Origin: CAWGCE01 sp964480915
Lineage (GTDB): Bacteria; Planctomycetota; Planctomycetia; Pirellulales; Pirellulaceae
Direction of reading: 5' to 3'
Assembly: GCA_964480915.1 (NCBI GenBank)
Contig: CAYZRS010000022.1
Span: forward strand, 7,200-71,199
DNA: 64,000 nt
In this document: in pieces, positions 34,116-45,700 of the stretch
Numbering within the stretch: position 1 is the stretch's first letter
Layout: each line of letters opens with the position of its first letter
Notes under the pieces: generated by a model
Told to the model about the DNA's origin: nothing
Database searches by the model: none
Seen by the model: only the letters and a program-made list of their open reading frames with translations
Translations under genes and position numbers: made by a program

Positions 34116-34409
34116 GCGTGGTACTCCAGTTCTGATGGTTCTCATTTTTGAGGGCTAGGCGGTAAATCACGTCCGCTGGCCTCCAAGAGCGATCTGCCGA
34201 GAAACCGGACGCTAAAAAATAGCAAATCGAGAAATTGGCCAGAAACTGGTCGAAAGCGGCGTTCCTACCCTGTCTTGCGGTGGCCGCTGCGGACATCCTG
34301 GTTCAAAATGTCGGCAGCGTCTGCAATCGCCTGCCAACACTGCGTCCCGTGCTTGCTTTTTGGTCGGCGCGTCCGCTTTCCCCAAGAACCGCTCTTAGAG
34401 GAACAGACT

Positions 34410-35039
34410 GTGGTTGATCGCGAACACGAGCCAGCTGAGGACGGGCCCGATCGTGAAACGGAATTCACGGCACTGCTGTTGTCTGCCAAGTCGGGCGACG
34501 AAGATTCGTTGGCCGAGTTGCTCCAAACAGCGCGCCCCTATTTGCTGGCAATCGTCAACCGCGACTTCGACCGCGATCTTCAGGCGAAGCTGGGATCCTC
34601 CGATGTCGTGCAAGAATCGTTGCTGCGTGCCCATGCGGCGATCGATCAGTTTGATGGTGCCACACGCGAGGAGTTCCTGGCTTGGCTGCGAGGTCTGTTA
34701 AAAAACGACATGCGCAATTCGCGCCGACATTACAAAGGAATCCAGAAACGATCGATCGACCGCGAGCAGTATCAAACCGACCGATCGGACGTTGTTGCCC
34801 CAGAGGCGCAAGCGACCGAACGCACGCCCAGCACACGCGCCGTAGCTGAAGAGGAAGCCCGAATATTGATGCAAGCCATGGAACAGCTGTCAGACGAATA
34901 CCGCCAAGTCATTCAATATCGCAATTGGGATCAACTGTCGTTCGATCAGATCGGCCAGAAGATGGAACGCTCGTCAGAAGCGGTGCGAAAGCTGTGGGGA
35001 CGCGCCATCAAACAATTGCAATCGATCTTGGAACGATAA
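34410..35039 (+). CDS. ECF-type RNA polymerase sigma factor
   Basis: 209 residues from the GTG at 34410, which has GAGGA seven bases upstream; the longer upstream frame is implausible. Sigma-70 region 2 (LLLSAKSGDEDSLAELLQTA, LGSSDVVQESLLRAHAAIDQF) and region 4 (LSDEYRQVIQYRNWDQLSFD, RSSEAVRKLWGRAIKQLQ) are visible. It belongs to the planctomycetal ECF set that is encoded next to Ser/Thr kinases. The kinase starts three bases after its stop, so the two are one transcript and the kinase probably controls the sigma factor. Confidence 0.95.
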   Translation: MVDREHEPAEDGPDRETEFTALLLSAKSGDEDSLAELLQTARPYLLAIVNRDFDRDLQAKLGSSDVVQESLLRAHAAIDQFDGATREEFLAWLRGLLKNDMRNSRRHYKGIQKRSIDREQYQTDRSDVVAPEAQATERTPSTRAVAEEEARILMQAMEQLSDEYRQVIQYRNWDQLSFDQIGQKMERSSEAVRKLWGRAIKQLQSILER

Positions 35040-35042
35040 CCC

Positions 35043-38015
35043 ATGCCGCCTGCCGATGACCCGCCGCCCGCTGCAGCCGATCTCGACGTCGATCGAATCG
35101 AGGCGGTCCACCGGGCCGTGTTGGCCGACGGGGAACAATCGGCCGCACTGCTGGCTGACGACTCAGGCCTCGCCAGCATGTTTGGCATGCTAGAACGAGT
35201 CCGCCAGCAGCGAGCCAACAGTGACGCCCGCTCACCCATCTCAACTCGAGGCGCCAATACCGAGACGGGCGGTGCTGCGGACTCCGATCGCCACGGACTC
35301 AACCCGGGCGATCGCCTGGGGCACTTTGTCTTGGAATCGCAGCTTGGCGAAGGAGGTTGCGGGACCGTTTTTCTGGCTCACGATACCGAGCTCGATCGCA
35401 AAGTGGCCGTCAAGATCGCTCGCCCCTCGGCCAGCCGCACGCCAGAGATGCGCTCCCGTTTCCTCCGTGAAGGCAAGGCGGCCGCCTTGCTGTCGCACCC
35501 CAACATCGTCGCCGTTTACGAAACGGGCCAAGACAACGGCCGCCACTTCATTGTTTCGCACGCGGTTCAAGGTTGGGATTTGGCCACTTACTTGTCCGTT
35601 CATTTCGACACGCATCAACGGCCCCTGGACAGCCAGACCGCGGCTGAACTGGCCTCCAGCCTGGCCGAAGCGACCCAGCACGCCCACAGCAAAGGCGTAC
35701 TCCACCGTGATCTCAAGCCGACCAATGTCTTGCTAGAAGGCATTGACCGCCTAACCGAAAACGCCCAGGCATTGGCTCGAGCCACACGTATCACTGACTT
35801 CGGACTCGCCCGCTTCGACGACACGCAGGAAGCAATGCAGCTCACCACGACCGGAGCGATCGTCGGCACGCCCGCGTACATGTCGCCCGAACAGGCGGCC
35901 GGCCATCACGAGAACGTCAGCGCCGCGTCCGACATTTTTTCTCTGGGAGTCATCCTCTACGAGTTACTGACAGGCATCCGCCCTTTCGCGGCCAACAATC
36001 TGCTCGATACGGTCCGCATGGTTCGCGAATCGGAACCGACTCGGCCGCGCGTGCTCGAGCGTTCCATCCCGCGCGATTTAGAAGCGATTTGCTGCAAGTG
36101 CCTAGAAAAGCAACCGGACCAGCGTTACTCGACCGCTCACGAACTGGCTCAGGACCTCCACGCTTTCCTGCAGCACCGTCCGGTCAGGGCGACGAATCCC
36201 GGCCCGATCACCAGAGCCGGTCGCTGGATTCGCCGGCACCCGCTTGTCAGTTCACTCGTCGGCCTCGTCATGGCGTCGGTTTTGATCGGATCGACGGTTT
36301 CGCTCTACTACTGGCGGCTGGCCGAACAGAACCTCGCCACCGCCAAAGAAAACGTCACGGCCTTCGAAGAGACGCTCGACAACATGCTCGATTCCATCGG
36401 CCAACGCTTGCTTTACGAGCCACAACAACTCGCCAAGAATCGCCAGCTGCTGGAATCATCACTGGAGCGCAATCGCTGGGTGTTGAATCGAGACGGAGCC
36501 AACCTGGCGCGGCGCGTCAAAGTGGCCAAGTCGATGCTGCAAGTCGCCCACATGCGGATGCAACTGGGAGAATGGATGGGCGCGTTGCAAATGTTCAACG
36601 AGCTGACCTCGTTCTGTAGCGAGTCGACCGAGCTCAGCGACGAGGAGGCGTTTCAATTGGCGTTGATCGATTATCAAGGCCGCGTCCCCAAATCGAACAT
36701 CCTCAGTCGCTTGCGAAAATTTGACGAGGCTCGTGCCGTCCGCGAGCAATGTCTCTTGTGGGCACGCGCGAACACAGGCTCGACCGCCCAGACGATGGAG
36801 GCCGAACTCTATCGCCTTCAAGGCATCGCGCTCGAAGCCCAACGCGAGTTGCCCGCCGCCCAAGACGCATTCCAAACTTCGGCCTCGATCGCCAAACAAG
36901 CGATCGAACAATATCCCGACGACGCCAACGTCGCAGCCCAAGCTGCCAAATCGCTCAACAGCTTCGCCATTGCCTTGAAACAGCAACAGCGTTTCGAACA
37001 AGCGGCCGCCACCTACCGCCAAGCTTTAGCCAACAACGAACGCGCTCTGACCCAACAACCGAGCAATCTACGATTGCGAATCGATCGGACGCAGACAAGC
37101 TCCAATCTGGGAAGTCTTGAATTGGCTCGAGACGAACCGGCAACCGCTTTGCGATTCTTTGCGGAGGCGGAAGCGGGGCTGGAGCAATTGATGACCGAGT
37201 TCCCGGCCGCCTTGAGCCTGCGAACCAACCGCATGCGAGTGCTCATCAACCACGCCTTAACCGAGAAGAAGCTGAACCACCGCGATCCGGCAGAAGCACA
37301 CCTGCGAACCGCGATCCGGCTCGCCAAGAGCACTCCGCCGGGTCAGCAAAACAGCAGCGTCGATTACTTTCACGTCATGGCGGCCAACAACCTCGTCTCG
37401 CTGCTGACCGATCGAGCGGCCTATGCGGATGCTGCAACTCTGGTCCAAGAGGCGATCGCCCTGCTCGAGACCAGGCTGGCGAACTCATCTGGCCCCGCAT
37501 ACTCCGTGGGCGGTTCGCTAAAGATGCTGGCCAACCTTCACTTCAATCAAGGAAACATTGCTGAACAACAAGGCCAGCACAAAGCACTGATCGAACCCTA
37601 CGCCAAATCGCTGCACTACCACCTGCGGGTGCGGGAGGAAGACCCGCTGCGAGCGGACGAACCACAGACGTTAGCCAGTTGGCGCGCCGTCGTTAGATCG
37701 CACGCGTACCAGAACGACTGGCCTGCGGTCCGTGCCCAATTCGCCAAACTCCAGGAGCTGGAACTCGGCGAACGCATCGAGCTGCGGTTTCTGGCGCTGG
37801 CTCACGGCGACGCCCTCTCCGTTGCGGCCCCCGATCATGATGAATACGAGACCATCACCAACGAAGCCATCGAACTTTTGCGAAGCGCCAGCCAGCAAGG
37901 CGCCCTCGACCCCAGCGATCTCGAGCAACCGACCTTCGATTGGCTGCGAGAACGGCCAGAATTGGAAGCGATTCAACAGGAACAAGAGGCCGCCGCTGAT
38001 GGCCCGCGGGGATAG
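35043..38015 (+). CDS. Membrane Ser/Thr protein kinase with TPR region
   Basis: 990 residues. N-terminal cytoplasmic kinase domain about 92-380: Gly loop LGEGGCGTV (101-109), Lys124 in VAVKIA, HRDLKPTN with Asp223, TDFGLA with Asp252, GTPAYMSPEQ and SDIFSLGVILYELLTG. All catalytic residues are present. A single helix, LVSSLVGLVMASVLIGSTVS (about 400-420), anchors it; the remaining 560 residues are TPR-like repeats (for example EARAVREQCLLWARAN, FEQAAATYRQALANNERAL). Hanks-type kinase of the planctomycetal class. Three bases after the ECF sigma gene, which is the likely target. Confidence 0.95.
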   Translation: MPPADDPPPAAADLDVDRIEAVHRAVLADGEQSAALLADDSGLASMFGMLERVRQQRANSDARSPISTRGANTETGGAADSDRHGLNPGDRLGHFVLESQLGEGGCGTVFLAHDTELDRKVAVKIARPSASRTPEMRSRFLREGKAAALLSHPNIVAVYETGQDNGRHFIVSHAVQGWDLATYLSVHFDTHQRPLDSQTAAELASSLAEATQHAHSKGVLHRDLKPTNVLLEGIDRLTENAQALARATRITDFGLARFDDTQEAMQLTTTGAIVGTPAYMSPEQAAGHHENVSAASDIFSLGVILYELLTGIRPFAANNLLDTVRMVRESEPTRPRVLERSIPRDLEAICCKCLEKQPDQRYSTAHELAQDLHAFLQHRPVRATNPGPITRAGRWIRRHPLVSSLVGLVMASVLIGSTVSLYYWRLAEQNLATAKENVTAFEETLDNMLDSIGQRLLYEPQQLAKNRQLLESSLERNRWVLNRDGANLARRVKVAKSMLQVAHMRMQLGEWMGALQMFNELTSFCSESTELSDEEAFQLALIDYQGRVPKSNILSRLRKFDEARAVREQCLLWARANTGSTAQTMEAELYRLQGIALEAQRELPAAQDAFQTSASIAKQAIEQYPDDANVAAQAAKSLNSFAIALKQQQRFEQAAATYRQALANNERALTQQPSNLRLRIDRTQTSSNLGSLELARDEPATALRFFAEAEAGLEQLMTEFPAALSLRTNRMRVLINHALTEKKLNHRDPAEAHLRTAIRLAKSTPPGQQNSSVDYFHVMAANNLVSLLTDRAAYADAATLVQEAIALLETRLANSSGPAYSVGGSLKMLANLHFNQGNIAEQQGQHKALIEPYAKSLHYHLRVREEDPLRADEPQTLASWRAVVRSHAYQNDWPAVRAQFAKLQELELGERIELRFLALAHGDALSVAAPDHDEYETITNEAIELLRSASQQGALDPSDLEQPTFDWLRERPELEAIQQEQEAAADGPRG

Positions 38016-38133
38016 CTTGCTGAGCGGCTCAAAACGCCGCCACCGACGCACAGCCCGCCCCGCCTCTACCTCGGCGCATGACTTCATTTCACGACTGGGG
38101 TGCCTGCCGATCGCCAGCGGCCGACTTCAACTC

Positions 38134-39075
38134 TTAGGTGGTCAGTCCCGCAAACAGCGGCGTCGACAAGTATCGTTCGCCTAAGCTGCACATGATCGTG
38201 ACGATGTTTTTCCCTTGGAATTCTGGCCTTGCCGCGATTTGCGCGGCCGCCCACATGTTGGCTCCACTACTGATGCCAGCCATAATGCCTTCTTCTTTGG
38301 CCAATTTGCGGGCCCATTCGAAAGCGTCTTCGTCCTCCACGTGGACGACGTCGTCGATGATGGAAGTGTCGAGGTTCTTGGGAATGAACCCGGCGCCGAT
38401 GCCTTGAATCCGATGCTTGCCCGGGCTGCCGCCGCTAATCACGGGCGAGTGCTTCGGTTCGACCGCGATCGCTTTGAAATCGGGATTACGCTCCTTCAGA
38501 TACCGGGACGTGCCGGTGATCGTACCGCCCGTCCCCACGCCCGCTACGAGGACATCAATGTTGCCGCCGGTGTCATTCCAAATCTCGGGGCCAGTCGTGG
38601 CCGCGTGGATGGCCGGATTGGCCGGGTTTTCGAATTGCTGAGGCATCCAGGCGTTCTCTTCGCGAGCCACCATTTCGGCAGCCGCCTCGATCGCCCCGGG
38701 CATGCCGCCACCGGCCGGGGTCAGCTCGAGATTGGCCCCCATCGCTCGCAGCAGCGCTCGTCGTTCGACCGACATGGATTCGGGCATCGTGAGCGTCAAC
38801 TTGTAGCCTTTCGCCGCACAGACAAAGGCGAGCGCGATCCCCGTGTTGCCGCTGGTCGGCTCGATGATATGCGTATCCTGATTAATTTTGCCGTCCCGTT
38901 CGGCCGCTTCAATCATGGCGGCTCCGATCCGATCCTTGACGCTGTTGAGCGGCTGGAAAAATTCGCATTTCGCGAAAACGGTCGCGCCGCCCGACGGGAG
39001 CAATTGATTCACCCGAATCATGGGAGTATTGCCAATGGCTTGGGCAGCGTTTTCATAGGTTTTTCCGTGCGGCAT
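38134..39075 (-). CDS. cysK: Cysteine synthase A (O-acetylserine sulfhydrylase)
   Basis: 313 residues, normal for CysK. PLP lysine is Lys47 in NSVKDRI; TSGNTGIALA binds the substrate carboxylate, GTGGTITG holds the PLP phosphate and EEGIMAGISSGANM is the C-terminal family motif. It makes L-cysteine from O-acetylserine and sulfide in the cytoplasm. ATG at 39075. Convergent with the kinase gene; an inverted repeat (GGCCGA-A-TCGGCC, 39120-39132) sits about 45 bp upstream of the start and could be an operator. Confidence 0.97.
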   Translation of the reverse strand: MPHGKTYENAAQAIGNTPMIRVNQLLPSGGATVFAKCEFFQPLNSVKDRIGAAMIEAAERDGKINQDTHIIEPTSGNTGIALAFVCAAKGYKLTLTMPESMSVERRALLRAMGANLELTPAGGGMPGAIEAAAEMVAREENAWMPQQFENPANPAIHAATTGPEIWNDTGGNIDVLVAGVGTGGTITGTSRYLKERNPDFKAIAVEPKHSPVISGGSPGKHRIQGIGAGFIPKNLDTSIIDDVVHVEDEDAFEWARKLAKEEGIMAGISSGANMWAAAQIAARPEFQGKNIVTIMCSLGERYLSTPLFAGLTT

Positions 39076-39745
39076 TTCAGTTTCCTAAGGGGTGGAGTCG
39101 GTTTCTGTGACTTTAAATCGGCCGAATCGGCCTGACACTACATGCTGCCTGCGAATGCATTGCCTTCATGGCGACACGAATTGGCCAGGTCGCCGCCAAT
39201 TCGTGGCTCGTTTCAACGCGAGGCGGGTGCCTCGGGCTCGTTCGAGCGTACCCCGATTGGCGAAAACCGGTCAAGATACATCACCTCTTTGGCGGTCAGA
39301 ACCGATAAAAACTGCGGGGATGTACGTTACATTCCGGGGACGAGTCCGGTAGTCTGCACTCAGCCCCAGGTCGAGACATCGCGGCCCGGAACGACCTTGC
39401 CCACACGGTGGGAAACAACGGCCGGGAAACGCCCGTTTTTCAGCTAGAGGCGATCCGCCGCTTGTCACTATAATGATGCCAACCCAACGGCGACCGCGAA
39501 TCCTCCGTGGCCTCGGATTCGATTCCTTACGTCGCACTATGTGGAAACCTTATTTGGCAATCCACCCCCTGCAAAAACCCGCCCCGTCGCGAGGCTGTAT
39601 CCAGCCTTAAGCTCACCCGTTTGCACGCGCGTGCCGTCTAGGTGAAATCGTCCCTTACGACCTGACGCGGTCGCGAACGAAACCGAATCGACTGAATCAA
39701 GAATAAATCACAGCGACAGCTTTGAAGTTATAGGAGAGACCATCC
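39076..39745. other. Intergenic region upstream of the polyketide synthase
   Basis: 670 bp between the divergent cysK and PKS genes. No supported gene. It holds the small inverted repeat near cysK, a longer inverted repeat at 39175-39205, and the ribosome site TAGGAGAG at 39731 before the PKS start. I cannot pick a convincing promoter. Confidence 0.55.
39175..39205. repeat. Inverted repeat upstream of PKS
   Basis: Perfect ten-base arms CACGAATTGG (39175-39184) and CCAATTCGTG (39196-39205) around an eleven-base centre. No T-run follows, so it is not a terminator. It may be a regulator site or an RNA hairpin in the PKS/cysK control region. Confidence 0.6.
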
Positions 39746-42700
39746 ATGGTCGATATGTCACAGCGACTTGCCGGACTGACGCCCGCACAGCGAGAGCTAC
39801 TCGAATCGAGACTCAAGAAACAGCAACCGACCAATGAGCCGATCGCGATCGTCGGCATGGCCTGTCGATTGCCCGGTGCGCCAACGCTTTCCGAATATTG
39901 GAAACTGATCCAAGAGCAACGCAGCGCTTTTCGCGAAATGGAAGACTGGCGTTGGGATGTCGAGGGACTCTTCGATAGCGACCCCGACACGCCGGGCCAC
40001 ATGGCCACTCGATCGTTCGCGATCCTGGAAGACATCGATAAGTTTGACGCGAAGTTCTTCAGCATCGCGCCGCGCGAAGCGGGCCGCATGGACGTCCAAC
40101 AGCGCCTCGTCCTGGAGTGCGCTTGGGAAGCATTCGAACACGCCGGTATTCCCATCGATCAATTGGCCGGCACGGCAACCGGTGTCTTCATGGGCATCGG
40201 CAGCACCGATTACTCGAAAATGGCGGCTCAGAGAGACGATTTTTTCGATCTGCTCGATTCCCACGTCGGCACCGGAAATGCGCTGAGTATTGCTGCGAAT
40301 CGCATCTCTTACCTTTTCGATTTCCGCGGGCCGAGCCTGGCGGTCGATACCGCCTGTTCATCTGGACTCGTTTGTGTACACACGGCTGTGAACAGCCTGC
40401 GGACTGGTGAGAGCGACGTTGCGCTGGCCGGTGCCGTGAATGCCATCCTGTCGCCAGAAACCTCGATCGCGTTTTCCAAGGCGCGGATGCTTTCGCCGAC
40501 CGGACGCTGCCGCCCTTTCGACGCCGACGCCAACGGCTACGTGCGTGGCGAAGGAGCCGGTGTGCTGGTACTAAAACGGCTCAGCGATGCAACGCGCGAT
40601 GGCGACAATGTGCTCGCCGTCATTCGCGGAACGGCCATCAATCAAGATGGCCGGACGTCCGGCATTACGGCGCCCAATGCGATCTCGCAACAAGCCTGCA
40701 TCCGCGCGGCGGTCGCCAACAGTGGGCTCTCGGTAGAGGAAATCAACTATGTGGAAGCGCACGGCACGGGCACTCCGCTTGGCGATCCGATCGAGTTCCA
40801 GTCGCTCACAAAACTCTTCCCGAAGAAATCGGCGGCCGACAAGGCGTGCTACGTCACCTCCGTGAAGGCCAATGTCGGCCATACCGAAACGCTATCCGGT
40901 GTGGCGAGCCTGATCAAAGTCGTCCAGATGATGTCCGAACGGACCATTCCTGGCCAAACCGGATTGGAAACGCTCAATCCGAACATCAAGCTCGACGGAT
41001 CGCGTCTCGAAATCCCTCGCGAGTCGCTCCCTTGGGAAGGGCCCATGGTCGCCGGCATCAACTCGTTCGGATTCGGCGGCACGAACTCGCACGTGATCGT
41101 CGCCACGGCACCGGCGGCCGAATCGAGCACCACAACCACCACCGCCGACCGACCGAAGCACCTCATCAACATCAGCGCCAAGAGCAAAGAGGCGTTGCCA
41201 GAACTGGCGAAGCTATACGCGGAACAGCTCGAGTCGCTGTCCGAAGAGCAGTTCGCCGACTTCTGCGCCTCGACAACGACCACGCGCGTTAACTTCGACC
41301 ACCGCGCTGCGATGGTGGTCGATTCGAAAGAGACCGGCTTAAAGCTCCTCAACGCCGTCGCCGACGACAAGCGGGGCTCTGGCATGAAAAAGGGCGCCGT
41401 CCGTTTGACCGCTCGCCCGAAAGTTGCCTTCCTATTCACCGGCCAAGGTTCCCAATATCCGGGCATGGGCAAGTCGCTGTATGAATCACACCCCGTTTTT
41501 CGTGCAGCGATCGATCGCTGCGATGAGATCCTCACAGAGCATCGCGAACATTCGCTCAAACACGTCATGTTTACTGACGATACGGGGCTGGTCGCACAAA
41601 CCGAGTACACCCAACCGGCGCTGTTTGCGCTTGAATATGCCGTCGCCACGCTCTGGCGCAGCTGGGGTGTCGAACCGAGCCTTGTCATGGGCCATAGCGT
41701 GGGCGAATACGTGGCCGCCTGCTTCGCTGGCGTCTTCTCTTTAGAGGATGGCTTGCTGCTGATCGCCAAACGGGGCGAACTGATGCAGAAGATGCCACCG
41801 AACGGCAAAATGGCGGTCGTCTTCGGTGCCCGCGACCGTGTCGAAGATGTCATCCGCGATTTGGGAGACCGCATCGTCGTCGCCACGGCGAATGGGCCAG
41901 AGAACAATGTCATCTCGGGCGATGGTGACCTGGTCGACAAAGCGCTGGCCGCTTTCGACGAAGCGGGGCTCGGCTGCCAGCAACTGACCGTCTCTCACGC
42001 CTTCCATTCGCCTCTGATGGATCCGATGCTGGACGAGTTCGAAGCATTCGCCAGCAAATTGGAATACAAACGGCCTCAGTTGCCGCTCGTTGCCAATCGA
42101 ACGGGCGAATTCGCAGACGAACCGCTCGATGCGGCCTACTGGCGAGATCACCTCCGCAATTGCGTCGAGTTTGAAAAGAGCATCGTCACGGCGGCGGCGG
42201 ATGGCATCCACGCTTTCGTCGAAGTCGGTCCGACGGCCAGCCTGCTCGGGATGGGCAAGCGCTGCGTCACCAACTCGGATGCCGTGTGGGCGCCTTCGCT
42301 GCGAAAAGGGCGCGACGATTGGGCGACGCTGCTGGCGTCGGTGGTCGATCTCCACGTATCGGGCGTCCAGATTGACTGGGCCGCTTTCGAACGCCCCTGG
42401 CAGCGCCAACGGATCGGACTCCCCTATCACCCTCAACAAAAATCGCACTACTGGCTCTTCGAGGACAAAGGGCGCGTCCAGTTCGGTGGCTGCCGCGGCG
42501 CGATGCTCCATCCGCTACTCGGCAGCGCCATCGTCACTTCGCTTGATACCCAGCTGTTCGAGAACCGCTTGCGCAGCGAATCGCCCCGTTATCTGAAAGA
42601 CCACGAAGTCCAGGGCTCGGTCGTCGTGCCGGCTGCCGCTTATCTGGAACAGGGCCTGGCGGCTGCCGAGCAAATGTTTGGCGCCGGCCCGCACGCCATC

Positions 42701-45700
42701 GAAGATGTCGCCATTCGGGCCGCGATGTTCCTCGTGCCCGATGGTGGCCGAGTTGTCCAGATGGCCGTCTCGCCGCCGGTCGCCGGTCGCGCTTCTTTCG
42801 ACACGCTGAGCGCCGACGTGAATACGGAGGAGACGCCGAACTGGGAAACGCACGCCGCAGGCAACATCGTCCAAGCAGAAGAGACGGCGACGGCCCCCGC
42901 GTCACCGTTCGTTCCAACCACGTTTCAGGCCGATGCGACCGGCACCAAAGAACGAACCGAATACTACGAATTGATGGCCGATCGAGGACTGAACTACGGC
43001 GACGCCTTCCAGGTACTCGGTTCGCTGGCCCGCAGTGGCAAAACGGCATTGGCCAAAGTCCAACTGCCGCCCAGCGTGACCGACCAGATCGACGATTACC
43101 ACCTGCACCCAGCCTTGGGTGATGCCATGATGCAAGCGGTCGCCGGCGTCGTACCGCTGGAAGAAGACGGCTCGTTCAGTCCCAGCACCTACATGCCGGT
43201 TCGCATCGAGCGGCTGCAACAGTTTGCTCGACCGACCGCAGCAATGCAGATCTATGTCGAGCGCACTTCCGACAACAATCGCCCCAGCCCCGATTCGGTT
43301 CAAGCCAACGTCTATTTGCTAACCAGCGACAATGAAGTCATCGCGACCGCGATGGGCGTGACGGTGATGCGAGTCGGCGGAGCAACAACCGACGCGGCCG
43401 AGGATGTCACCAGTTGGCTGTTTGCCAATCAGTGGAATGAACTGGAACTGGAATCGCCCGCCACTTCACTCAAAGGCAAGTCGGTTGCGGTGTTCGCCCA
43501 ACAGGGAACCGCCTCGTGGACGCTGGCGCAATCATTGCAGGAGGCGGGAGCCAGCGTCACGGTCATTGCAGCAGGAGAGACCGCCTCGCCCGTTCAAGAG
43601 TGTGATGGGCTGCCGACGGCCACAATCCGCATCGCCGAGTTCGCCGACTACGCAGCGCTCGACGCACTCACCCATTGCGATCATGCCGTGTACGCTTGGA
43701 GCCTCGCCGCCGACCCGAGCGGATTGGATACCGCCAATGACCTCACCTGCACCGGCTCACTCCTGGCGATCCAAGCTTTAGCGAAAAGCAACGCGGCAAC
43801 GACACCAACGATCTACCTGGTAACTTCTGCAGCGCAACCAGTTACGAGCGATGCCGAGGCAGTCAATGCGATTCAAGCACCGCTGTGGGGAATGGGCCGA
43901 GTCGCCGCGATGGAGGTCGCCGAACTCGGCTGCCGCCTGATCGACCTAAGCGGCGATGCGACGACCGACGGCGCGCTGCTCGTTGCTGAGATCGCGGCCG
44001 GCAGCACAGAGAATCAGGTCGCCTTCCGTGACGGCAAGCGTTACGTGTTGCGACTCGATGCCGCGCCGCAGCATGTCGCAGCGGGCCCCGAAAAGGGAAA
44101 GCTACGAATCCCCAGCGAACGGCCGTTCAAACTCAAAATCACCACGCCCGGCAGCTTCGATGCCCTCCAGTATGGCAAGTTCCAACCGCCGGCCGAAGGC
44201 GCTGATAACTTTGTCGAACTGGAAGTGAAAGCAACGGGGCTCAATTTCAGCGACGTCCTGAAGGCGATGGGTCTGTACCCGGGTTTGCCCGAAGGTGAAG
44301 TGCCGCTCGGTATCGAATGTGGCGGTGTCGTGACCAAAGTGGGTCCAGCGGTCACTCGCTTCCAGGTCGGTGACAAGGTCATGGGAGTCGCGCCAGGCTG
44401 TTTTGCCTCGCACACGTCGACACTCGATCACTTGCTGGTCGCCAAGCCCGACAACCTCGATTTCGAAGAGGCGTCGACCATCCCAATTACGTTCTTGACC
44501 GCCTACTACGGCATGATTAGGCTCGCCCAGTTGCAGAAGGGCGAACGCATCTTGATTCATGCCGGCGCAGGTGGAGTCGGCATTTCGGCCATTCAAATCG
44601 CCAAGGCGATCGGCTGTGAAATTTTCGCGACCGCCGGCAGCGACGAGAAACGAGAATTCCTCAAGTCTCTGGGCGTCGACCATGTGATGAATTCCAGAAC
44701 GCTGGAGTTCGCCGACGAAATCATGAAATTGACCGACATGGAAGGTGTCGATGTCGTGCTCAATTCGCTGGCCGGCGATGCGATTCAGAAGAGCCTGAGC
44801 TGCCTACGGGCCTACGGTCGCTTCTTGGAAATCGGAAAGACCGACATCTATTCGAATTCGAAGATTGGGTTGTTGCCCTTCCAGGACAACCTCTCCTACT
44901 TCGCAATCGACCTTGATCGGATGCTGCGACAAAGGCCCGAGTACATCACGCAAATGTTTACCGAGATGATGGAACGGTTCCACGATGGCACCTACCAGGC
45001 CTTGCCGTTCACGAGCTTTGGCACCGCCGACGTCATCGAGGCGTATCGCTACATGGCGCAGCGAAAGAACATCGGTAAAGTCGTCGTCGCGATGGATGAC
45101 GAATCGACCGCAGGGGGCGACCGGAAAATCAACGCGGAGGGGACCGTCCTGATCACCGGCGGACTGGGCGCATTGGGCCTGCAAGTCGCCGAATGGCTCA
45201 CCGAACAGGGTGCCGGCGGCATCGCGCTGCTCTCGCGTCGTGCTCCCGACGAACAGAAACAAGCCAAAATTGCCGAACTCAAAGCGGCCGGCACCAAAGT
45301 CGTTGCCGTCCAAGGTGATGTTAGCGACGTCGCCAACATCACGGCCGCGATCGATCAAATTCCGGCCGACTTCCCGCCACTGAAGGGAGTCATCCACGCG
45401 GCCGGCGTGCTGGCCGACGGCATCATGTTCGACATGGACCTTGAACAATTGCGAAAACCGCTCGCCTCCAAGATCGATGGCACCTGGAACCTGCATGCGG
45501 CGACGAAAGAGAGGGAACTCGATTTCTTCGTCATGTTCTCATCGGTCGCCAGCGTCCTCGGCTCGCCCGGCCAAAGCAATTACGCGGCCGGTAACGCGTT
45601 CCTGGACAGCATGGCCGCCTATCGGCGTTCCCAGAACTTGCCAGCGGTCACCATCAACTGGGGCCCCTGGGCCGATTCGGGCATGGCGGCCGAAGCGGGC

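Noticed and set aside
39120..39132. Inverted repeat near cysK as a terminator
   Set aside because: Short arms and no T-run; kept only as a possible operator.
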